Of a DNA stretch of 64,000 bases, positions 36,148 through 46,455 are shown one piece after another. The notes beneath the pieces were generated by a model. That model made no database searches, was not told the origin of the DNA, and saw only the letters and a list, made by a program, of their open reading frames with translations. Both the position numbers and the translations under genes were made by a program. The DNA comes from Takakia lepidozioides (lineage: Eukaryota; Streptophyta; Takakiopsida; Takakiales; Takakiaceae): the NCBI GenBank assembly GCA_030704615.1, contig CM060732.1, positions 31,043,053 through 31,107,052 of the forward strand. The letters run 5' to 3'. Numbering within the stretch: position 1 is the stretch's first letter; each line of letters begins with the position of its first letter.

Positions 36148-36151
36148 TTAA

Positions 36152-37812
36152 TGAAAATAATCTGCGACTGTGAGCGGGCTACGGAGTGGCAGATTATTTC
36201 CATGACAGCACGACCTAGGGTGACTACCCACGATGAATTGGGGGGAGAGTTGAAGGTCAGGCAACCCCACACTGTGGGAAGAGCCAATCAGTGGGGCCGA
36301 CGGGAGGCTTGGAGAGGAGGGAAATGGCTCCATAGGCTGCACACACCTGTACGCATAGAAGTAGGGGTTACGGGGTCGATGGGAGGTAGACACGGGTTTT
36401 TTATATAGAGGATGGGATGGGGCCCACCTTCCAGAAGCAGCGGTGGGCCCCCTTCTAGAAGGCTCCACCACCGCCTCCAAAGACTATATAAGGAGGGTAA
36501 GGGTTCCATTTTGAAAGCCCTGACCTAATTTTCCCTTTGTGTTTGTAGGGCACCTCCCCAGGCAGAAAACCCGCATTTCAGGGGGATTTCGGGCTGCCAC
36601 CCTAGCCCCAGGGCATTCACACTCTGTTTGAAGGCTGCCCTCCACGAGGCTGGTCAGCCCGAATACAGAGTGAATGCCCGAGGGCCACCCCCTTACCCAC
36701 GGCCTCCCGACCGCCACCCACAAAGCGCACCACTTTAAATACCCAATGGAGTCCTTAAGTAGGGCAACCGATATGTACTTAGGTAGCGCACTGGAGCGCG
36801 GCCGACACGGGCCTTAGCAGGAGCTGTGTGTGGCGAGACGCGGGAGCGTCCAGCCAGTCACAGCGACCTGCTACGGCCCGTAGAGGTCGCGCTCCAACAC
36901 ATAATGTCACTGTCGCTAGGGATGGAGCAGGTCATAAAGTGACCTGTTGAGTAGGTCTTTCAGCCCTGTCACATCATAAAGGACACACGAAGGACACAAA
37001 CTACGAGATGAAAAGAAGAATGCATGCTACAGGAAATAGCAGGCCTCCTCGTACGCAATCGAAACCTGCCACGTCAGCGTGATGCGCACGGCAGTGCATT
37101 ACGGGATAATAGGAACGCTGAAAGAAAAAAATCGCGGTCACGGGCTTTACATAGCGGGAGTCTCCACCCCTCGGTATATCTTGGTATTCGGGTCGTACGC
37201 CCTCGGGCTACGAACCCTCACACTGCGGAAGACCCTTGTAGCGGGGACTCCCCCTATACGTAATTTGCTATTGGGAGAGTTCCCCGTGTTCCCCCTAACT
37301 TCCCATGTTCCCCAACTTCCACAAGTTGAATTCTATCCGGTGCGCATTTGGCGAGAATAACGGGTGGCAGGGCTAGAAAAATGGCTCTACTGGCACGTTT
37401 TAACTGGTCCACGTCTGCAAAAATTAGGCTCCTAATTTCAAGTATGGGTGCTTTTTGGCGAAATTTTTGGATTTTACCCCCTGTAATTCCCTTTGTGCAA
37501 GTAGCTAATCCATTTTCCAGGTCGAAATCTGGCCAGAAAAGAAACACTTCGCAAGGCTCTAGTAAAAAATGAGCTGCTACCCCACTAAAGGAAACTCAAG
37601 GCATTTTTTTTTCCCATTTTCGCCAAAACCTGAGAAAGAATGACGAGCCTGTCGCAGCCTGTTCTCCACTAGGCAGACATGTGGCGCCATCCAGTGGCTG
37701 CCCTGGACAGGCCAGAGATTGAGGAGGATTGGGGTGCGACGTACTAGAGAACGGACCATGTTTGGCCGATTCTGCCCTGTAAGCGACCTTTGGGCGAGCC
37801 TGTTCACTGGCG
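36152..37812. other. Non-coding stretch between two MITEs
   Basis: No protein family was recognised. A TATATAAGG box at about 36485 with pyrimidine-rich sequence after it could be a promoter or part of a solo LTR. A hairpin lies at 36611-36679. The rest is unassigned. Confidence 0.35.
36611..36679. repeat. Hairpin with ~15-17 bp arms
   Basis: GGGCATTCACACTCTGT (36611-36627) pairs with ACAGAGTGAATGCCC (36665-36679) apart from a two-base bulge; the loop is about 37 bases. It could be a foldback relic or a small-RNA precursor. No conserved miRNA was recognised. Confidence 0.55.
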
Positions 37813-38093
37813 TTAAAAGCAGGTGTGGCGGATTCTCACTGCTATGTGGTGCAATATGATTGAGGTTCGATTATCACATATCGATTGCCCAGATTCAGAG
37901 TCCCGGAGAGGATATAAACAGGGCGAGCCTCAGGGGAAGGCGGGTGGGTTGATGGCTGATGACACGGGCCTCGGTGGTAGGTCTGCCGTCCTCCGTGTGT
38001 AATCGGCCATCCCTGCCGATTCTGCCCTGGGTGGCTGATTCGGCCTGAGAATTAGGCCGAAAAAGTGGCAGAATCCGCCACACCTGCTTTTAA
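37813..38093. mobile_element. 281-bp MITE with perfect 24-bp terminal inverted repeats
   Basis: The left end 37813-37836 starts TTAAAAGCAGGTGTGGCGGA. It is exactly the reverse complement of the right end 38070-38093. If TTAA is the target duplication, the inverted repeat is 20 bp starting AAGCAGG and the ends are TTAA-flanked, as in piggyBac-type elements. Otherwise the repeat itself starts with TTAA. There is no coding capacity. Confidence 0.75.
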
Positions 38094-38187
38094 CTTACTA
38101 ACAGTGAGTAGCCAGACCCTCGCTATGGTGGAGGAGCCCGCCACTTCCACCTGCAAGGAGTTAGGTTTCGCCAGCATACATCTTGAG

Positions 38188-38253
38188 CCTTGCATTAGCC
38201 AGCAAGGAATGAACGCAGGGCCTTGCATTAGCCAGCAAAGAATGAACGCAGGG
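38188..38253. repeat. Perfect-register 33-bp tandem duplication
   Basis: The unit starting CCTTGCATTAGCCAGCAA is repeated twice back to back, with one visible substitution (AAGG versus AAAG). Confidence 0.85.
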
Positions 38254-38278
38254 CCTGGCATCATTCGTTCATTGTTTG

Positions 38279-38341
38279 CAGGCATCATTAGGGTGAACCA
38301 TTGTTTGGCTGTACATTAGGCATCACCCTAATGTCTGCCTG
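38279..38341. repeat. Hairpin with ~18-bp arms
   Basis: CAGGCATCATTAGGGTGA (38279-38296) pairs with TCACCCTAATGTCTGCCTG (38323-38341), with one small internal mismatch. The loop is 26 bases. It sits between the 281-bp MITE and the AT-rich island. Confidence 0.6.
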
Positions 38342-38399
38342 TACAGCCTACTGAAAGATAGAAGGATGCTAGACCACTTCTAGACTTGAGTGGAAGAAC

Positions 38400-38437
<38 letters not shown>

Positions 38438-38962
38438 GGTGGGTAAATTAATATTTTTAAATTAATAAAGTTTTAGAACGAGTTGCATATAGCAATAAAA
38501 GATTTAATAGTTTATCTTTATATTTAAATCAGTTTTTTAGTTATTTTTAGTATTCATCTTTTTAGTCATAATCTAAATTAGAATCATTAAAAGTTATATT
38601 ACTGTACGAATTAAATCAACTCATATTTACTATTAAAAATAATAAAAATAATATTCAAAATTTAACTTTTATACAACCACTCACTTGTAACTACACAATG
38701 TTCTTAAACATGTAACAATGAAGTATATTATATAAATATATATATTCAAAAATCTATCACACAACATTCAGTCTCACTTTTATTTTCTAAATATCTGAAG
38801 ATCAGACATGTAACAATCCGATTCTAAGTATATCTATTTTTTCTTTCTACTGTAATTAATTAAGAGAGTTGGACTATAGGCAACATTGTCAAAAACTGTG
38901 AAAGAGGCTAAGCGAGATCATGTGAGACTTGAAAACTCTAAAAGCAAAGAATATTTTCTGAG

Positions 38963-39193
38963 GGAAATAGAAAAAATATAAACTACTATAATAAATGTAT
39001 CAACTTTGGTTATTATATTTATGAATCACATATACTATTTATTGGTATGTACCGACAAAATTGGTAGGTTGTCATCATTTATTATAATTAAAACAAAACT
39101 TTATTTTTGATAAACGTTTATACATCCATTTGTAATGCACCGACATCCTTTTTTGAAATAAACCTTTACATGTTAGTACCTATGTTAGAAATA
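38963..39193 (+). repeat. ~230-bp direct repeat, left flank of the hairpin array
   Basis: Shares ACTATAATAAATGTATCAAC, TTTATTGGTATGTACCGACA, GATAAACGTT, TGTA and TGCACCGACAT-like blocks and GTTAGTACCTAT with 40641-40865, in the same orientation. Identity is high, with scattered indels. Flanking direct repeats can be LTRs or remnants of a larger tandem unit. Confidence 0.75.
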
Positions 39194-39219
39194 GAAAAAT
39201 AATAAGATATGTATTATTA

Positions 39220-40640
39220 TTTATAACTGCCCTTAGGACTCCTTAGGACTGCCCTAAGGAGTCCTAAGAGGGGGGAAAATGGAAATATATAAATTATTAT
39301 TTATAATTATCTTTAAGACACCTAAGAAGAGGGAAAATGCAAATATATACATGATTATTTATAATTACCCTTAGGACTTCTTAGGACGGTCCTAAGGAGT
39401 CCTAAGAGGGGAAAAATGAAAATATATAGATTATTATCTATAATTACTTTTAAGACACCTAAGAGGAGGAAAAATGAAAATATATACATGATTATTTATA
39501 ATTACCCTTAGGACTTCTTAGGACGGTCCTAAGGAGTCCTAAGAGGGGAAAAATGGAAATATATAAATTATTATTTATAATTACTTTTAAGACACCTAGA
39601 GGAGGAAAAATGCAAATATATACATGATTATTTATAATTACCCTTAGGACTTCTTAAGACAATCCTAAGGAGTCCTAAGAGGAAAAAACTGGAAAGATAT
39701 AATTATTTGCCCTTAAGACCCGTTTAGACAGCCTAAGGGGTTATAAGAAGGGGAGAATGGAAACATATAAATTATTATCTATAATTACCATTAGTAAGAA
39801 GGAAATAATTGAAAGATGTAAATTATTATTTATAATTGCCCTTAAGACTCCTTAGGGCGGCCCTAAGCAGTCCTAAGAGGGAAAAATGGAAATATATAAG
39901 TTATAAGAAAATAAAAACATATATATTATTATTTATAATTACCCTTAGGACTTTAGGATAGTCTAAGGAGTCCTAAGAGGAGAAAAATGGAAAGACATAA
40001 ATAATTGCCCTTAAGATCCATTTCGGCAACCTAAGGAGTTATAAGAGGAGGAAAATGGAAATATATAATTATTATCTATAATTGCCCTTAGGACTCCTTA
40101 GGACTGCCCTAAAGAGTCATAAGAGGGGGAAACGGAAATATATAAATTATTATTTATAATTACCCTTAGGACTCCTTAGGGCAGTCCTAAGGAGTCCTAA
40201 AAGAGGGGAAAATAAAAACATATAAATTATGATTTATAATTACCCTTAGGACTTCTTAGGACAGTCCTAAGGAGTCCTAAGAGGAGAAAAATGGAAAGAC
40301 ATAAATAATTGCCTTAAGACCCGTTTCGGCAACCTAAGGGGTTATAAGAGGAGGAAAATAGAAACATATAAATTATTATCTATAATTGCCTTTAGGACTC
40401 CTTAGGGCCGCCCTAAAGAGTCCTAAGAAGGGGAAAATTGAAAGATGTAAATTATTATTTATAATTTCCCTTAGGACTCCTTAGGGCGCCCCAGAGTCCT
40501 AAGAGTGGGAAAATAAAATGATATAAATTATTATTTATATTAGCCTCTCAAGATGAGTGAAAATGAAAAGATGTATTTTGTTTTTTATAATTGCCCTTAG
40601 GACTCCTTAGGGATTAGGGCGGCCCTAAGGAGTCCTAAGG
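39220..40640. repeat. Tandem array of palindromic CCTTAGGA hairpin units
   Basis: About 19 units of roughly 65-80 bp. The core of a good unit reads CCTTAGGACTCCTTAGGAC, a base or two, then GTCCTAAGGAGTCCTAAG, a near-perfect palindrome with arms of about 18-20 bp. Each arm is itself a double 10-mer (CCTTAGGACT). Cores are joined by A-rich spacers (GGGGAAAAATGGAAATATATAA and ATTATTTATAATTA, read in pieces). Some units are degenerate (CTTTAAGACACCTAAGAGG). In places good and degenerate units alternate, suggesting a two-unit higher-order repeat. Confidence 0.9.
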
Positions 40641-40865
40641 GAAATAAAAATAAACAAAGTACTATAATAAATGTATCAACTTTGATCATTATATTTAAAA
40701 ATCATATGTACTATTTATTGGTATGTACCGACAAAATTTGTAGGTGACACCATTTATTACAATTAAAACAAGATTTTGTCCTCGATAAACGTTCATATAG
40801 CTATTTGTAATGTACCGACATCTATTTTTAAATAAACCTTCATGAGAGTTAGTACCTATTTAAAA
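40641..40865 (+). repeat. ~225-bp direct repeat, right flank of the hairpin array
   Basis: Partner of 38963-39193. It starts immediately where the last hairpin core ends, so the pair frames the array. Confidence 0.75.
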
Positions 40866-40966
40866 AATGTGTGGGATAAGGTTAATAAATAACAACTTTT
40901 CATTCTGTTTCATCAAATTATTTTTATTTTCATTCATTCGTTTTAGACTGTACCTCATTTTTTTCC

Positions 40967-41960
40967 CTATAAGTATAGAAAACGAGGATTATTTTCTTCT
41001 CTTTCTACCTCAAGTTGTTTGCAGACAATAGAACTGTTTCTTAGTTTTGCTCTTTTACCTTTGTTTCTCTGTTTCTTCTTTGTTTCTGTTGTTTGTTTAT
41101 GTTTCTCTGTTCTTTCGATTATTTGACAATGTTTTTTAGTTTTTCTCAGTAGTTTCATTTGTCTTTGTTCCTCAGTTTTGGTAATCTGTTTATGTTTCTT
41201 TGAAACCTCTATAGAACGAGGATCATTTCCCTCACTTTCTTCTGCAAGCATGCTTTTTGTATAGAATAGAATTATTCTGCTCCTTTTGTTTCGTTTGTGT
41301 TTTTCTTCTTTGTTTCTGTTGTTTGTTTATGTTTCTTTGTTCTTTAGAACTATCTCTTAGTTCTTCTCAGTAGCATTCATTTGTTTTTTCCTTTCATTTT
41401 TTGTTCTTTGTTTATGTTTTTTTTTATCTCTGTTCTTTGTATTTCTGTGTGAGTTGTTCAATGGAATATAACTTTCTATTCGTTATCTTTCTTTCGTTTT
41501 GTTTTCTTTCCTCTTTGTTTGTGTTTCTTCTTTGCTTTTGTTGTTACTTTGTTCTTTCGGTTCTGTGGCAAAATGAACTGTCCCCTAGTTCTAATTCCGA
41601 GTAGCCTTCATTTGTTTTTTTCCTTCGCTTTTTGTTCTTTGTTTATGTTTTTTTCCGATCTCTATTTTTTGTATTTCTGTGTGAGTTGTACAACAAAATA
41701 GAACTTTCCGTTTTCTCTTTCGTTTTATTTCTTTCCTCTTCGTTTGTCTTTCTTCTTTGCTTTTATTGTTTTTTTATGTTGCTTTGTTCTTTCGGTTATG
41801 TGGCAAAATAGAATTATCTCCTAATTCTTATGAATAGCCTTCATTTGTTTTCTTTATTCACTTTCTGTCTTTGTTTATATTTCTTTTTTATCTCTGTTCT
41901 TTGTATTTCTGTGTGAGTTGCTCAACGGAATAGAACTTTCCCTTCTTTCTTTCTCTACCA
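40967..41960. repeat. T-rich tandem array, period ~232 bp, about four copies
   Basis: The landmark TTTCTGTGTGAGTTG recurs near 41443, 41674 and 41906. A second landmark (CAGTAGCATTCATTTG or GTAGCCTTCATTTG) recurs near 41370, 41600 and 41835, with an older copy near 41145. Between landmarks the sequence is mostly TTCTTTG and TTTCTT repeats. Reading frames across it are low-complexity Lys/Thr/Arg or Phe/Leu and not credible genes. Confidence 0.8.
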
Positions 41961-42974
41961 TTTTTGACTTCGTTCTTTTTCTTTTTCTTTTTCGTTTCTT
42001 CTAACTTATCAGACACACTATCAGATAACTAACAATATCTTATATTTCCAAGAAATCATCAAAATTCATCACACTGTGATTATGTCACTTGAATGTTTAC
42101 ATCATAATCTATAGTACATATGATATTCAAGCATGATATCAATATAGTATATACAACTGAGAGATTATAAATATTTAACTATAATCATAATTATATATAT
42201 TATAATATAATATAAATAAGTATATAAAAACGAATATTGTTTTACATTAAGTAAATAAATTTAATAATAAATAGATGTATCTTAAAATCTAGCTATAACC
42301 TAACGACATCACCACATAAATCAACTATCATTCTATCCATCAACCAGTCAATTATCATTCCATCCATTATCATAAATCAATCATTATCAGTTACAATCAT
42401 GTGTTATTTTACTTATTACATAATTTTTATTCATATCAGTTTATATCTTATCATTACATTTTCATATTTTAAATTTCAAATAGTTATATTATTTCTATAA
42501 ATAAACATACTAAAATATTTATTTAAGAGAACTAAAATTATTATATATATAAAACATAATTATATATATAATATATTATAAGAATAAATATATTATCAAT
42601 TTATATCATGCTTTCAATGTCAGATTCATCATTCCAATTTAAATCTAATCAATCAAGTTATCGATTATATTACATCTCAAAAACTTCAAATATTTCAAAT
42701 ATACTGTTTATATTAACAAATTGATTTAAGAAATAAAATTTAAAAATGGATATATAATAATATAATATGTATTAAATACTTAAAATATAAATCAATATAT
42801 AATATAATGTATAATGTATATTACTATATTATATCATATTTTCAACCTCAGATTTCATCATTTCAATAAATTCAAAATCCACTGCATTTAATCAAATTGT
42901 TTATCATATTACATTCCAAAAACTCCAATTTATTTAACCCGTATGGTTAATCTTAAATGCCTTTCTGCCATAAT

Positions 42975-43030
42975 TTTGTATGCTATAATGGATAGCTATA
43001 AGGGTTCAAATCCCTATACAAAAATGAAGT
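42975..43030 (+). repeat. tRNA-like relic at the right edge of the AT-rich island
   Basis: AAGGGTTCAAATCCCT is a good T-arm/B-box with a 5-bp stem. It is preceded by ATGGATAGC, weakly like an A box, and followed by an A-rich stretch. No full cloverleaf. It marks where composition returns to normal. Confidence 0.35.
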
Positions 43031-43211
43031 TATTATAAATACCAAAGCTGCGACAAGGAATATCGCATGGCGCGGGGTCAATGGCCACAAGGCTACGACA
43101 AACCATGTCTTATGAGTGCATTCTTTGCAGAGCATACCTGCCAGATTGAAGAAAAAAGTTGATCTCAAGAAACCATTTAAAAAGTTGTTCTGAGTCCTGT
43201 GCGTCAAAATT

Positions 43212-43472
43212 TTATAATTGCAGTTCATTGTCAAGAATGTGAGCTACAGCCGTAAGCACCGGCATTTGAACTCTATACTTCGGAGCCAATGCGATGACCA
43301 CACCTCCTGTGGCAACACCCTCCCCTGCTCCACTCATGGAGGACAAAATGTCTTCAAGTTTTTTACCTGACCCCTGTCTAACCCATTTTGCACCCATATT
43401 TTCTGCCAGCCATCTAATTTCTGCGTAGCCCTGACCAACAAGAGCCGCCATGCAATTGTTCCTAAGCTTCAT
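43212..43472 (-). pseudogene. Fragment of plastidial-type glycerol-3-phosphate dehydrogenase
   Basis: The 86-residue frame carries NNCMAALVGQGYAEIRWLAE, then KLEDILSSM, GEGVATGGVVIALAPKY and MPVLTAVAHILDNEL. These are family motifs from the C-terminal domain of plant NAD-dependent GPDH, which makes glycerol 3-phosphate for plastid lipids. About 30 residues that normally lie between MGAK and VRLGSG are missing, with frame kept. The last 20 residues are replaced by a stop after NELQL. No other exon of the gene is visible nearby. It is best read as a retro-copied or captured fragment, perhaps from an exon-skipped transcript. Confidence 0.75.
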
Positions 43473-46455
43473 TTTTCTTCTTGATCATGGTTGACTGTTG
43501 AGGGCATATGGCACCCTTTGGGATTTAATTCTTTTTTTCCCCTTCAATAATTTAACTCTTAACAATATATTTATTTGGCTACCAAAAATGTGACATTTTG
43601 GCTAAGCAAACAATGTTCATGAATTTTGATGTCTTTACTGGCACTATATACATTTTTGCTTTGCTAGAATGGACTAATCTTGCTTCACAATAATTTTGTT
43701 TCCTGGTTGCTTTTTGGTGCATGTTGGGTGGTGTGGTTGAGTGGTGTGGTGTTGCAGGCTACCCTACGTTGCAGTGGGCAAAGTCTTTATGACTGAAGTT
43801 CAATTCCTCCATACGGTACTTTATAGATTAGACTCCTGTCAACTGTCTTTGTGTTGTGACTTCTAAGTTCTGCGCTTCAATGGTGCTGGCAATACTGCAT
43901 TTGTATGTTGCCAAATTACAGCCATCAGCAGTTCAACCATAGCCTAAATGAGTCAGTACTTAACGGATTTCCATTCGCCAAATTACACCCACCAGCACTT
44001 CAACAGTAGCCTGAACGAGTCACTACTTATGGATTTCACCAGCTTGTGTCTACAAGCAAATGGTGCCGCATAATCCAGCCACCAGACTCAAACTCTGTAG
44101 CCACTCTTTTCGGAATCAGATTCTCTGCTATAGCCACACCAACTGGATCTTCCCCTCCCAAGGTGCCACTCGTGCCTCATTCAAAATTCAAGAAAAAAAT
44201 CCCTGCCTAGCAATTGACAATTATTCACTATGAGACAACGTTGTTTGATGTGTTAGTCATCATCACTTGGCACTGGCCACTCAGTTGCACTCATATTTGC
44301 AATTTGAATGTCCCAGCTAGGCCGGCTGAAGCTTGATCAGCCCAACTTGTAGTGCTTCAAAGGCGATAATTCCACTTGAGAAAGAATAATGTGGTGACGA
44401 ACACAAAGGGACCCTTCCCTGGTGCAACAAAAGGCATGTATATGGCCTTCCCTTCTCGTCAGTGCCAGCTTTGGAACCTCCTTGGATATCTGGGGACGGG
44501 TGAGAAATGTCAGACCTTAACTGTAACTTTCTATGCAGTGAGGACACTTGTCCCAAAATAACCCAGCACTGATTTCACTCGTAAACCTGTTACTGGCGAG
44601 AGCTGCATGTAGTGACTTAAATGGATCTGCTGCCCCTACCTTACACCATTCCCCACTGAGAGAAATCAAACACTGGAAATTATTTGCAGACCTGTGAGGT
44701 AATCTCCATAATAAAATTCTTTCATTGCATGATTATACTTTCTCTCCCCCCCCCCCCCCCCCCCCCCCCCTTCCCTCTGCGTGGAACCTGCACTGTAAAG
44801 CAAGAAGACATACTTTAGCTTGTGCAGCAGTAGTCCATGTGTAAGACACAGCGCTCTGTACAGATTCTGTCTGGGGTTACACTACTCTTGGGGTTGGTGG
44901 ATTTAAACCAAAACAGGAGCCTGAAATTTGGTGGTGTGCGCTGCAGCAAAACATTCCCAGAAGGCTGCTACATAGCATCCAGAAGTGTATCATAAACTCA
45001 CTTCCTATAGCAGGATTGTTGTTGGCTATGTGTGTTATCACAATTTCGTCATGAGTCTCATATACCCATGCCAAAAATCCACAGCCAGCACCAGCCAATA
45101 TGAACTACACCCCTTAAGCTACAAATTAGGCAGTCCGTTGGGCCAATGACGCAATGAGGCCATCTCTCGAAGGCTTCCGCCACCAATATCTCAATAGTTC
45201 ATCTATCACAGATTTCAGGGCGTATGAAGTAGCCTTGTAGCCTTCCCTCATGATCTAACCCCACTGATTAGATGATGTAACAACTGTGAGGCGCTGCTAG
45301 TGAGGGATTTGCCACGGGGGGGGCCTACGTGCCAAGGAGACAGTGGAGGGAGAGAGAAAGGAAAAAGGAGAGAATTTCATTGCATCTGGCAGATGCCCAC
45401 AAGGCCACAAGAGAGGAGAGAGAGAGAAAGACAGCGAAGCTTGCATGCGCACCTCATCCAGAAGAGACAAGGGCCCCCAGTGATCATCACTCCCAAAAAG
45501 AAAATATATTTGACTGGTTTTCTCTCAGAAACTCCCGGTCCAGCTCCTTTGGTAGCTTTGCATCCACCAACATGGAAAACAAATCACATGAGTGTTAAAG
45601 ACGTGCATAAGCTTTGTAACTATGATAATGTACAGCTGGACTTCTCAAGGCTTGAAAGGGTTTCAACACTGGCATCGTAGCCAGGCTGCCTTTGTGCGTC
45701 AATGGTTAATGGTGTTTATTTGGCACTAGCAGCCTACCCCACATAGTTTCCTTTCAGACTGTCCTGAAATGAGTGGAAGACTTCTAGCTACATCATCTCA
45801 ATGCAAACAACACGCGATGTGGCCATGGAACATATTTAACCATTAAGATTTACTTGTTGGTGAGACTTTCTTTGTGAAACATCTGGGTGATAATGAAACT
45901 AATTTCTGGCCTGTCAAACTACAGGTCCATTGTACTGAGAATAGACATTCATGTTAACCATGGCCAAGGTGTCATTTCTCTGGCTATAGCACAGTGGAAG
46001 ATAGTTTTCATCAGGTTAACATCTACAACCTGATTTCGCAATAAACTCATTGCGATCAACTTCAACCCTTACCTTGGCGAATTCCGTTCTTACCATGTAC
46101 AGAAAATTGCGCACCACTGAAGACTGAAGATCACAAAACAGACAGTCAGGTACCATACAACTCCAAATAACAATTGCTACGTTCCCAACCATGTGAGCAA
46201 CAAGTTTCAATAAGAAGTGATGCCCATAGTCTATGACCTCATTTTCCCAAATATCTTTAGCTCGCAGAGAGAAAACAAAGGCCATAAACTTGGGCATGAA
46301 GGAAAAAAAACCTCATCTGAAATGAAGGGATGAACACAGTGACGACAGCCATCACAAATGTGAAAATGCTGAATTACAGCCGTGGTTAGACATAAACTTT
46401 GTGGATCTGCACATGATCAGCTGTGGCCGTTACAAGGGAACATCATTATCCCTTT
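43473..46455. other. Intergenic region, no gene recognised
   Basis: Frames here (for example minus 44317-44556, plus 45300-45680, minus 46016-46297) show no family motifs. A run of 25 C lies at 44746-44770. The right end should include the ESF1 3' UTR. Confidence 0.5.

Larger units (their letters stand above)
38403..43000. other. AT-rich island, non-coding
   Basis: Composition changes sharply from mixed sequence to about three-quarters A+T, starting with a run of about 34 T (38403-38436) and ending near 43000. Inside, in order, are AT-rich unique sequence, a direct repeat, a hairpin array, the second direct repeat, a T-rich tandem array and more AT-rich sequence. No protein-coding gene, organellar gene or transposase was recognised. 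The initial T run could be the poly(A) tail of a minus-strand insertion. The whole could be a large non-coding element or satellite-like block. Confidence 0.6.

Noticed and set aside
36152-36960. Solo LTR
   Set aside because: A TATA-like box and transcript-like context are present, but I found no matching TG/CA borders or 5-bp target duplication.
39220-40640. CRISPR-like array (regular repeats and spacers)
   Set aside because: The context is a plant nuclear genome, spacers are conserved rather than unique, repeats are long palindromes and no cas genes are present.
40967-41251. Lys/Thr-rich minus-strand protein
   Set aside because: It is a translation of the T-rich tandem array, low complexity, with no domain.
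38403-43000. Plastid or mitochondrial DNA insertion
   Set aside because: No organellar gene, rRNA or tRNA could be recognised, and satellite-like arrays are not organellar.
46016-46297. 93-residue minus-strand frame downstream of ESF1
   Set aside because: Considered as an extra ESF1 exon, but ESF1 already ends with a complete NUC153 region and stop at 46456.
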